Of a DNA stretch of 64,000 bases, positions 58,101-64,000 are shown piece after piece. The stretch is from contig JBAIAA010000352.1 in the NCBI GenBank assembly GCA_037893245.1, positions 620,001 through 684,000 on the forward strand. Reading direction: 5' to 3'. The position numbers and the translations under genes are program-made. Numbering within the stretch: the first letter of the stretch is position 1; every line of letters starts with the position of its first letter. The DNA comes from Crossaster papposus. Its lineage: Eukaryota; Echinodermata; Asteroidea; Velatida; Solasteridae. The notes under the pieces are model-generated. The model was not told where the DNA came from. It did no database searches and was given only the letters and a program-made list of their open reading frames with translations.

Positions 58101-59721
58101 CCGTCATAGCTAATTCGTATACGGCCTTGCTCAAAGAAATACTTGAGATAAACACATTTTTGCTGGCGGTACTAATTTTCTTCACCTTGTGATTTGCCAC
58201 CATCAGGACGAGCAAGCCTTCAATCATGTCTTTGAGAAGGCCAGCTTTGAAACCTACATCTTCCGCATGCGTATCAAGATGGAGTCTTATAATGTAAGTA
58301 ATACAGAAAAGAAGATGGAGAAGACTTGAAGTATTTGTGCAAAGATTGTTAAATTGTTTAACCAGCTCGCGCCGGAGGACGTACAAAAGTATATACACGC
58401 AAAGTTTCCCCAGATTCGAAACGGATGTTGCATAAACACGTCACGAGCAAGGCCGGAAATGTACGTCAGCAGCGAGCAAGGCTGGAAATGCGTGGGTGTG
58501 CTTCCAGGGACCATCGAGTATCGTTAAAAATAACCCCGCGCCTCGGCTCAGTTATGTTAAAATATTCCCGGCGCGAACTGGTTAACCGGTTCGCGTCAGG
58601 ATTTTTTTTAACATTGCGCCCTAGGTTAAGAGTGTGCATCGTTGATGTCAGGAACTAGTTTTTATGGAATCGAGTACCCGTAACCAACTTTACAAATATA
58701 TACATGTAGTAACTTATCGGACGATGAAAGAGAAAGGTTTGGAATGTCATTTGTTGGGATTTTTCAAAATTAAACCAGGCTTTATGGGAAACAAACTTTC
58801 ACGTTTATGATGCTTGCGAAATTTGCAGTTTACACTTTAACCAGTTCGCGCTGGGAATTTGTTTTGTATCATATCCGAGCCGAGGCGCGGGATTATTTTT
58901 AACGAGGCGAGTTCATGCCGATGGTACCGGGAAGCGAACTCGCGCATTTCTGGCCTTGCTCGCTGCCGACAGATATTTCCGTCCTTGCTCGCTGCCGACA
59001 GATATTTCCGTCCTCGTGATGTGTTTATGTGTTATCCGCATTAAATCTGGGAAAAACTATACGTGTATATAAGTCCTTGGGCGCGACCTGGTTAAAGCTA
59101 TAAAGTTCACTGTTCACGCCTGTATCTTGCTGTATTGTCTCACCGATGTGGTTATGTAACTGTACAGACCTTTATGAACCAGCTGAACAGCAGAGATATA
59201 TCAATTTTGGGGTTGGGTTTCTTCAACGAATACCCAGTACCCGTGTTGTTTTTATTCGGGTACCCGGTTCAAAAACTACCCGTAAATGCACACTCCTAGC
59301 CTAGGTGTGGGATTGTTTTTTATGAACCTTTTGCTAACTGTGATTGTTCTTGTGTTTTTTTCGCGATACCCGTCCAGCGATTTTTGGAAAACAATTTAAT
59401 TACAAGATATCTAGCGCAATCATTTTGCTTGATACTTAGAATAATTATTTATGTTCAAATAAGTAAGTGACTTCTTAATAATTTGGTAGTAAAATTTGTC
59501 AATCTGCCAATTGTGTATCCTACCTTAAATTTCAACGGATAGTCCTCTCTGATTATTTTTTTCCCGCCAATAATTCCAACCACTGATTGATTTGGTTTGC
59601 TTGTGCTTACCCACAGGAGGAGGCCAGACTGAAGTGCACCTGCATGAATGTCAAGCCCATCGACGTCAAGGAACAATCCAAGAAGCTTATCATGGATATC
59701 AGAAGCTTGGCTGCAGCCTAA
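40148..59721 (+). CDS. RPA1: Replication protein A 70 kDa DNA-binding subunit, 16 exons, complete
   Basis: RPA1 is the large subunit of the nuclear single-strand DNA-binding RPA heterotrimer, needed for replication, repair and checkpoint signalling. Exons: 40148-40180, 40960-41007, 42172-42262, 42740-42845, 43939-44108, 44474-44627, 45616-45787, 46310-46505, 54572-54711, 55312-55460, 56193-56325, 56603-56665, 57033-57146, 57483-57590, 58207-58293, 59617-59721. All phases agree, giving 622 residues (human 616). The order is N-terminal OB fold (about 1-115), a Gly/Gln/Ser linker, DBD-A (about 190-300; [16 protein letters not shown]), DBD-B (about 320-425; [20 protein letters not shown]) and DBD-C. 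DBD-C holds the C4 zinc ribbon Cys487, Cys492, Cys506 and Cys509, offset +6 from human. Intron 8 (46506-54571, 8 kb) contains a separate 3.2-kb coding exon on the same strand. No damage seen. Confidence 0.97.
41142..41440. repeat. Two C-rich homopolymer tracts in RPA1 intron 2
   Basis: C runs at about 41142-41164 and 41412-41440 are broken by a few T, A or G. On the opposite strand these are G-quadruplex-capable. Confidence 0.8.
41523..41676. mobile_element. TTAACCCTAAC-type repeat, RPA1 intron 2
   Basis: CTTAACCCTAACCCTGCCAG left, GGAGGGTTAGGGCTAATTA right. The interior GCACAGTGCATC and GCAGGGTTTCTAGCC are shared with 42951-43656. Confidence 0.6.
41773..42069. mobile_element. MITE-like element with AGGCCAAGTTTGATCAAGGA ends
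   Basis: Left AGGCCAAGTTTGATCAAGGA then CTATAGTTAACCA; right TAACTATAG then TTCCTTGATCGAACTTGGCC. The terminal inverted repeats are about 35 bases. The interior is dense in GACTAGTC-like motifs. It ends about 100 bases before RPA1 exon 3. Confidence 0.75.
42392..42635. mobile_element. hAT-type MITE with perfect 8-bp target duplication, copy 2
   Basis: CAGGGTTGTAGTCGAGTCCC start and GAGTCC-complementary ACTCAACTACATCCCTG end. It is flanked by TTACAAGG at 42384-42391 and 42636-42643. The interior shares GAATAGCTTGTGATTTGAAT and the CAGGGACTTA tandem units with the copy at 11561. It lies in RPA1 intron 3, 104 bases before exon 4. Confidence 0.88.
42951..43656. mobile_element. TTAACCCTAAC-type repeat split by a nested MITE, RPA1 intron 4
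   Basis: CCCTAACCCGGCCAGATGGA left and GGAGGGTTAGGGTTAATGG right. The two halves correspond to 34412-34723 and 41523-41676. A separate inverted-repeat element occupies 43044-43453. Confidence 0.65.
43044..43453. mobile_element. MITE with CTAAGGCCGTGTCCGAAACG termini, nested
   Basis: AGTCTAAGGCCGTGTCCGAA left, with GTGTCTAGAGCTACAG following, is mirrored at the right by CTGTAGCTCTAGACACCCGT and TTCGGACACGGCCTTAGACT. The inverted repeats are about 40 bases, nearly perfect. Inserted inside an older repeat. Confidence 0.85.
44171..44412. mobile_element. Family C MITE (GGGCCAATTTCATAGAGCTGC)
   Basis: GGGGCCAATTTCATAGAGCT left and AGCTCTATGAAATTGGGTTC right, with several TGCTTAGCA/TGCTAAGCA motifs between. 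Related copies at 59791-60430 and 62970-63162. It lies just upstream of RPA1 exon 6. Confidence 0.8.
44834..45171 (+). mobile_element. Family B MITE, RPA1 intron 6
   Basis: TTAAAGGTAGTGTACACCAT left and ATGGTGTATCTTACCTTTAA right with the standard interior and TTAA at both edges. Confidence 0.82.
45321..45569 (+). mobile_element. Family A MITE, diverged subfamily, RPA1 intron 6
   Basis: Starts GCTAGATCGCGTCGGATGCC and ends TCCCGGCACAAACTAGTTAA. It carries the subfamily block CTACCTGCAGATGCTGGCC. Confidence 0.75.
45920..46258 (+). repeat. Old dispersed repeat with a DR1-like AGGTCAAAGGTCA, RPA1 intron 7
   Basis: The segment (GGTTTTGGGAGACACCAG, GATCCTTGGGTGAGGGTTCA, AGGTCAAAGGTCATGTAGGG) matches the reverse complement of 63400-63960 over several blocks in the same order. 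AGGTCAAAGGTCA at 46223-46235 is a textbook DR1 nuclear-receptor element. It ends about 50 bases before RPA1 exon 8. Confidence 0.7.
46618..46853 (+). mobile_element. Family A MITE, RPA1 intron 8
   Basis: Starts TTAACCGGTTCGCTCCAAAG and ends AATTCCGGTGCGTACTG. The interior (GTACC-like GATACCATCGGCCTGAACC) belongs to the main subfamily; the right terminus is eroded. Confidence 0.78.
46854..48178. other. RPA1 intron 8 sequence before the nested ORF, nothing recognised
   Basis: Searched for a first exon of the nested ORF. No exon with a phase-1 donor and convincing acceptor or start was found on the plus strand. Confidence 0.4.
48179..48609. mobile_element. MITE-like element with CATATGTGACCTGTTCCCAC termini, RPA1 intron 8
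   Basis: Left CATATGTGACCTGTTCC, then ACGAAACCCGGACAAAGTCG; right CGACTTTGTCCGGGTTTCGT, then GGAACAGGTCACATATG. The inverted ends are nearly 40 bases and almost perfect. The right end lies about 650 bases before the nested coding exon. Confidence 0.85.
49263..52486 (+). CDS. Large coding exon nested in RPA1 intron 8: disordered, coiled-coil protein of uncertain ownership
   Basis: Acceptor TATTCTTGCAG ends at 49262. After two bases the frame is open for 1073 codons to TGA 52484-52486, and the first in-frame ATG (49352) gives 1044 residues. From that Met: Pro/His-rich region (1-160; [13 protein letters not shown]), an Ala/Ser run (about 190-215) and a basic [10 protein letters not shown] near 334. 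Then comes a long acidic Ser/Glu region, a strong Arg/Glu/Gln coiled coil at about 710-806 ([20 protein letters not shown]), an acidic patch with DEWTVVG near 893 and a basic Arg/Gly C terminus. The family is not recognised. The exon opens in phase 1, compatible with donors at 31586 and 46505. AATAAA follows 73 bases after the stop. It may be a separate nested gene, the 3' exon of the gene at 23641-31586, or an RPA1 alternative end. The reading frame itself is very unlikely to be chance. Confidence 0.8.
52559..52564 (+). terminator. Polyadenylation signal AATAAA of the nested transcript
   Basis: AATAAA 73 bases after the stop codon of the 49263-52486 exon, inside RPA1 intron 8. A transcript ending here would not reach RPA1 exon 9. 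Confidence 0.6.
52670..53015 (+). mobile_element. Family B MITE, RPA1 intron 8
   Basis: TTAAAGATAAGATACACCAT left and ATGGTGTATCCTACCTTTAA right, TTAA at both edges, standard but slightly shortened interior. Confidence 0.8.
53185..53405. mobile_element. MITE with AAGCCGCGTTCGCATTGGAC termini and 7-bp target duplication
   Basis: AAGCCGCGTTCGCATTGGAC left, GTCCAATGCGAACACGGCTT right. TAGTCAT occurs immediately outside both ends (53178-53184 and 53406-53412). An internal repeated motif AATCCAATGCGGACA extends the palindromic character. Confidence 0.8.
54058..54285 (+). mobile_element. Family A MITE, complete, RPA1 intron 8
   Basis: TTAACCAGTTTGCGCCGGAT to CAGCGCGAACTGGTTAA with TTAA at both edges. 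Small internal deletions near 54230-54245 compared with other copies. Confidence 0.83.
55945..56153 (-). mobile_element. Family D MITE, copy 2, RPA1 intron 10
   Basis: Reverse complement of 4541-4757: TTGTATTGACCGGCAATCGT left, ACGATTGCCGGTCTATACAT right. It ends about 40 bases before RPA1 exon 11. Confidence 0.75.
57262..57430 (-). repeat. Possible tRNA-derived SINE, RPA1 intron 13
   Basis: On the minus strand AAGTGGCAGAGAGGTTCTTT and a B-box-like GGGGTTCGAAC occur with spacing near that of a tRNA, followed by a tRNA-unrelated tail. This could instead be an unrelated repeat; no second copy in the window confirms it. Confidence 0.4.
58358..58612 (+). mobile_element. Family A MITE, complete, followed by a second truncated start
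   Basis: TTAACCAGCTCGCGCCGGAG to CCCGGCGCGAACTGGTTAA (58358-58585). The closing TTAA is shared with the start of another copy, TTAACCGGTTCGCGTCAGGA, which breaks off after about 25 bases. RPA1 intron 15. Confidence 0.83.
58837..59095 (-). mobile_element. Family A MITE, inverted copy, RPA1 intron 15
   Basis: TTAACCAGTTCGCGCTGGGA to TGGGCGCGACCTGGTTAA in reverse orientation. It contains an internal tandem duplication of CCTTGCTCGCTGCCGACAGA. It is about 250 bases from an opposite-orientation copy, so the two can form a large hairpin. Confidence 0.82.
59341..59528 (+). mobile_element. Family B MITE, 3' half only, RPA1 intron 15
   Basis: Family blocks GATATCTAGCGCAATCATTT and TAATTTGGTAGTAAA lead to GTGTATCCTACCTTAA. 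The left half and terminus are missing. It ends 88 bases before RPA1 exon 16. Confidence 0.7.
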
Positions 59722-59790
59722 AACCGCATCGCCTGATGATGTCAGCATCTCGTATCACTCGATAGGCGCTCACCTGATACTGCATCATCC

Positions 59791-60430
59791 GGGCCCAATT
59801 TCACGGCGCTGCTAAGCACAATATTTTCTGCTAAGGCATAAAAAAAAAAATGTTATGTTGGCGTAACGGGCCCAACAAAATAGGGTAGGTAGGTAGGGAT
59901 TCTTTTTTTTTTTTTTTTTTTTTTCTCTTAGCAATGAAAATGATTTGTTTAAGCCGGTAGTGATACACGATAGCGTGTCCAGGTTCAATATTTTCACAAT
60001 CCACACACACAATGAAAAACGGTCAGAAATGGTTTCAAACGTATTTATAACTAGATTTATATAGATTTTAATAATTAAATTTCGTCCCTTGAAAAAAAAA
60101 ATATCCAGGGTCGGCCGTATTTTTATGGTCGGTCGGGTTACGCCAACATAACATTTTTTTTTTTATGCCAACATTATAACATTTTTTTTTTATGCCTAAC
60201 CGAGCCTCCGTCTATTTCATGGGGACCGTAAGCAGTAAGCGCAGCAAAAGGCACGCTTAACCTAGCGGAAAAATTTGCTTGAATCAGTGACGTAACAGTA
60301 AAATCTTCATGCGCGCGCAAACGTTAGCACAAAAAAGCCGTGAAATAGCGCTTAAGGTTAGCAAATTTTTCTGCTAAAGTTAGCACAACTTTTCCGCCAA
60401 CTGTTAAGCAGCGCCGTGGGATTGGGCCCC
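59791..60430. mobile_element. Family C MITE interrupted by a nested element
   Basis: GGGCCCAATTTCACGGCGCT left and GCGCCGTGGGATTGGGCCCC right. It is much longer than the copy at 44171 because another inverted-repeat element fills 59835-60196. It starts 69 bases after the RPA1 stop, so the RPA1 3' UTR probably runs into it. Confidence 0.78.
59835..60196. mobile_element. Element with GGCATAAAAA...GTTATGTTGGCGTAAC ends, nested in family C copy
   Basis: GGCATA plus an A run then TGTTATGTTGGCGTAAC at left; GTTACGCCAACATAACA plus a T run and TATGCC at right. The right terminus is followed by a second partial copy (CCAACATTATAACATTTTTT, then TATGCC). Long A and T runs make it AT-rich. Confidence 0.72.
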
Positions 60431-60665
60431 GATACTACATCACCTGATACTCGGAATGCAACTTTATCTCGTTTTTCACTTCACTTATGCCATTGCAAAA
60501 CATTGTACTAGTTTGTTTGTTGGTTGTTTTTGTTTGTTTGGTTATTTTTTTTGGGGGGGGGGGGGGTTATTTAAAGTAATTTGCAAGGTGCGTTTTTGAA
60601 TTGAACTTGTGGTAAAATAGGGATGTCCTGAACTACACTGTTAGCCTATTGGTGTTCTAGTTTTG

Positions 60666-61048
60666 TTAAAGGTAGGATACACCATTGGTAAATGCTTGAA
60701 TTATCAGGAATGGGTAAATTTGGAGGTAGTATTTTATAGTAAATATCATTTAACTGATCTGTACGAAGTTTTACAATCATAGATGCCGAGAAAAAAAAGC
60801 AAGAAAAACTGCGTTCGTTTTTAACTGGCGTCGGGTGTTTGTTTTTGTTCGTTATTTTTGTTTACAATCACCGTCCGGCGATTGCTATTTTTGTTCGTAA
60901 CATTCAATTTGTTCAAACAATTACAGGATATTTATCGGAATAATTTTGCTGGATGCCTAGAATCATTGTTTACTTTAAAATAAAAATTTTCTTAATAATT
61001 CAGTAGTAAACATTTTCGATACCTGCAAATGGTGTATCCTACCTTCAA
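60666..61048 (+). mobile_element. Family B MITE
   Basis: TTAAAGGTAGGATACACCAT left and ATGGTGTATCCTACCTTCAA right with a complete interior. It lies 3' of RPA1. Confidence 0.83.
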
Positions 61049-61740
61049 CCTTAAAAATCGAACTATAACCAAAAATAGGATTTGCACGTTCTTTATACTT
61101 TATAGAAATGCTGCTTTATAGCCGTTACATTTTGTTTAAACCCTAACCTCCCTGAATCCATCAAAATCTATCCCCCTGTTTTTGAAAAATTTCAGTTGAT
61201 TTTTTTGTATACCTTTATATTAAGCAGTCGCCAACATTATTTGTGCATGACAAATGCGTGGGGGATTTTGATGGATGCTTTCTTTCAAAGATGCCCCACA
61301 ATAAGAGTCATGCCTTTGAACCATTTTAAAATAATTACTACTCTAGAAGTGATGTTATAATTAGGCAGTTCTATTCATCTTTAATACCATTTTTCTTGTA
61401 TAAAATTGTTTACAAAAACAAATTGCACACTTCAGTTATCTTGGCCAAAGATGCACCGACTCATTAGTAACATTGTTAAAATAAATATTATTCATAGCAG
61501 CATTCCACTTTATTTTCATTATGTATTGATTATAGGACTACCCACCCTTCCATCACTCATGGGATTCCCACTCACGGGAGGGGAACCTATGCCCAAATTT
61601 TTTTTAAATTTAAAAGTTTGGAGATAGTCTATATTTCAACAATAATCTAAAACCCCTCCCCTCAGGACCCTCCTAGGACCTGGATCTTTCCAGGTCCTGG
61701 GAGCATCCTGAGGATGCCGCCACCTACAATTCAACCCCAG
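61049..61740. other. Intergenic stretch, nothing recognised
   Basis: AT-rich. Around 61675-61725 a short CCTAGGACCTGG / CCAGGTCCTGGG inverted pair occurs. No gene or known repeat. Confidence 0.4.
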
Positions 61741-61744
61741 ATTT

Positions 61745-62440
61745 TTCGCACATTGTTATTTCTCTACTGGCTCTGCCTGGGTTTGAACCCAGGATCTTCC
61801 AAACTGAAATCCTGGGCTCATCTCACTGAGCTACTGGCTCTTGAAGAAAATATTCCCGGACGTTCTATATAAACCTTAGGTTCATGTATTTCAGAATAAA
61901 GTATAAGTATCAACCATCCACTTTGTTCTTCACCAAACCCAGGACCCTTTTGCGCTGCAGTCCTAGACTCATCTCACTGAGCTACTGGCTCTTGAAGAAA
62001 ATATTCTCGGATGTTGTATATAAACCTTAGGTTCACGTTTTTGCAATAAGGTATCAACCATCCAACTAATAAACCTCTCTGGGGACCAAGTCCAAACATC
62101 CTAAGGGTTTTCATTATAGGAAGGTCCCAGGTTGAAAAATAGACTAAAAAAATACGACCATCTTCAAAAAATAAAGACCATCCCAAAAAATTAAGACATC
62201 TTCAAAACATAAGACTATCGCAAACAAATAGACCATCTCAAAAAAATATGACCATTTCCAATCTTGGGAGCAACCTGAGGATGCCACCACCTGTGCTTGA
62301 ACAACACCAGACCTTCCGCACAGTCCTTTTGGTTTATTTCTCTACTGCCAACCTGGAGGGGATGGCATTGCCTGGGTTTGAACCCTGAACCTTCCGCATT
62401 GCAGTCCTGAGATAACTCTACTGAGCTACTTGCAGTAAAT
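61745..62440 (-). repeat. Array of three tRNA-like repeat units
   Basis: Minus-strand units read AGCCAGTAGCTCAGTGAGAT, GGATTTCAG-type anticodon region and GGTTCAAACCCAGGCAGAG (61767-61845), with related units at about 61935-61995 and 62365-62430. The spacer AAGAAAATATTCCCGGACGT, then ATATAAACCTTAGGTTCA, is repeated between the first two. The arms carry mismatches, so these are tRNA-derived repeats. Confidence 0.55.
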
Positions 62441-62969
62441 ATTTTGTGATATTCAATCATTATGCATATAGACATTACTATGGTTTAGTGGAAACAAAAA
62501 TATCAAAATTGTGTAATTTAGCCCAAATTTATCAAAATTGATCCTCAGCATATCTCTAAGCACATATAGATAAACCTATTGAAATAAATTTCAAAATATT
62601 TTCTCAAGTTTGTTAATATTAGCAACAATCTTGGGGGAAATATTGTGATGGGTGCTTAAACTCTTAAAAAATACACGCTTGGGGTACAATTAATAGTTCC
62701 AGGGACTTCATAAGCTCTTGCTGTTTAAACTGCTTATGCGCTTATTTTGTCGTAAATTTGACTTAAATTTATCTATCAAGCGCGTAGATACCCTGCCATC
62801 TGCCAACATAATTCTAAGCAGACGACATTCGTCTTGTGTGTTTGGATTTGTTTAGATTTTGGTACAGTTTTATTTTGGCCAAGGCCTCGATAAGATTATA
62901 TCGCGTATAAAACAAACGAGCCCTAGGTGTACAACACTCAAGACCACACGCTGCTTTGCATAATAAGAC

Positions 62970-63162
62970 AATTTACAGAGTTGCTAAGCAGAAAATACTG
63001 CTCAGCAGAAAATACATGCTTAGCTAAAAATGACAGAGTACCAGTGAATAGTAATACAGGTGACATGAGTTTTGGCTGGTACACCATTTTTACTTATTAA
63101 AGCAAATTCTGTCTGTGCTAAGCAGATTTCTGTGCTAAGCAGTTCCATGAAGTTGGCCCCTG
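62970..63162. mobile_element. Family C MITE, diverged copy
   Basis: AATTTACAGAGTTGCTAAGC left and GCTAAGCAGTTCCATGAAGT, then TGGCCCC, right; several TGCTAAGCAGA motifs within. Confidence 0.65.
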
Positions 63163-63399
63163 TACTCAATCCCTAGCATACTGCTCAGCGTGGTTGACTT
63201 TCACACCTCCCATTTCAAGTAACATCCTGTCTGGATTATCCTCCCATTGGCCCGGCAACTTCACCTATGTGTTAAGAAAAAAAAGGAAATACCACAGTTG
63301 AATACATTTTCTTTTAGGCAAATACAAATTATTATTTTAATTTTATTTACCCAGAAAGTGCTTTTTTTTTTCGTGTCGCCAATTCCAATATATTTTGTG

Positions 63400-63960
63400 T
63401 TCATTAAAAAAGGTCAAATTTTGATGACCCCTAGATGACCTTAGACCCCACCCAAAAATCACAAAAATCTGTAAATTCTGACGACTAACTGTCCGTCTTC
63501 TTTTACCAAAACCAATTGTTCCGTGGATCACAAGTGTCACCTTTTCCTGAAGTTGATTTCTATTATGCTTTGTTTTTACAAAAGTTACATATTTTTCATT
63601 TTTAAACTATGGCCCTAAATGACCCCTACATGACCTTTGACCCCTATTTTGAAAAAGTTGTGATGAACCCCTACCAAGGATCACTCCATTCAATTTGCAT
63701 GGAAAAGCCAACAAATTCTGTAGACAAACATTTGAAGCATATTTGAACAATAACCTCTAATGACCCCTACATGACCTCTGACCTCGGTAATCTAACGAAG
63801 AATGGTGTCTAATTCCCACCCAAGGGTCACTGCATCCAAGTTTTATCAAAAATCCATGAAATCATGTGGATGTTAAACACATTAACATACGGTCTTGCAG
63901 TCATACGGAGCTAAGGTCCTAAATAATTTAGGTCTCGCTAGTGTCTCCCAAAAACTTTGT
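63400..63960 (-). repeat. Old dispersed repeat with several nuclear-receptor-like half-sites, second copy
   Basis: Reverse-complement relative of 45920-46258. It contains TGACCCCTACATGACCTTTG at about 63620 with TGACCTTTGACCC (DR1 on the other strand, 63631-63643), a second block TGACCCCTACATGACCTCTG near 63761 and a third TGACCCCTAGATGACCTTAG near 63424. The unit appears to recur internally every 140-200 bases. Confidence 0.65.
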
Positions 63961-64000
63961 TTGGGCAACAAAATAAACAAATCTCATCTTGTAAAATATG

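Overview
This is a stretch of an animal nuclear genome. Genes are split by GT-AG introns, coding exons are small islands in AT-rich non-coding DNA, and most of the rest is short inverted-repeat transposon remnants (MITEs), tRNA-derived SINE-like sequence and microsatellites. HPD and RPA1 read as ordinary metazoan orthologues. The repeat style (many TTAA-flanked MITEs, tRNA-headed SINEs, frequent acatgtacatgta motifs) suggests a marine invertebrate deuterostome, most likely an echinoderm. That placement is an inference; no database was searched.

Layout. (1) 55-169: possible last exon of a gene entering from the left. (2) 718-12578, plus strand: complete 14-exon 4-hydroxyphenylpyruvate dioxygenase (HPD, tyrosine catabolism), introns full of MITEs. 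(3) 12.6-16.3 kb: repeats only. (4) 16340-19593, minus strand: PRDM-type gene, with a PR/SET domain over two exons and a large exon carrying 11 C2H2 fingers; the 5' end is not resolved. (5) 19.6-23.6 kb: repeats. (6) 23641-31586, plus strand: unrecognised gene with three confident coding exons for at least 1275 residues, an alpha-helical N terminus and a long disordered remainder; its last exon is not settled. (7) 31.6-40 kb: gene-poor, with tandem repeats, SINEs and tRNA-like copies. (8) 40148-59721, plus strand: complete 16-exon RPA1 (replication protein A 70 kDa subunit). (9) Inside RPA1 intron 8, on the same strand, an exon at 49263-52486 holds a 1044-codon ORF with its own AATAAA. (10) 59.7-64 kb: MITEs, a tRNA-like array and an older repeat family carrying nuclear-receptor-like half-sites.

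The main open question is who owns the intronic ORF. It begins with a consensus acceptor in phase 1. The last confident exon of the unknown gene at 31586 and RPA1 exon 8 at 46505 both end in phase 1 with a G. It could therefore be the missing 3' exon of the unknown gene (making the two genes interdigitated), an alternative terminal exon of RPA1, or an independent nested gene. RNA junction reads would settle it.

No CRISPR array, prokaryotic operon, functional tRNA or rRNA gene was seen. All exon boundaries were read by eye from splice consensus, reading-frame continuity and remembered family features.
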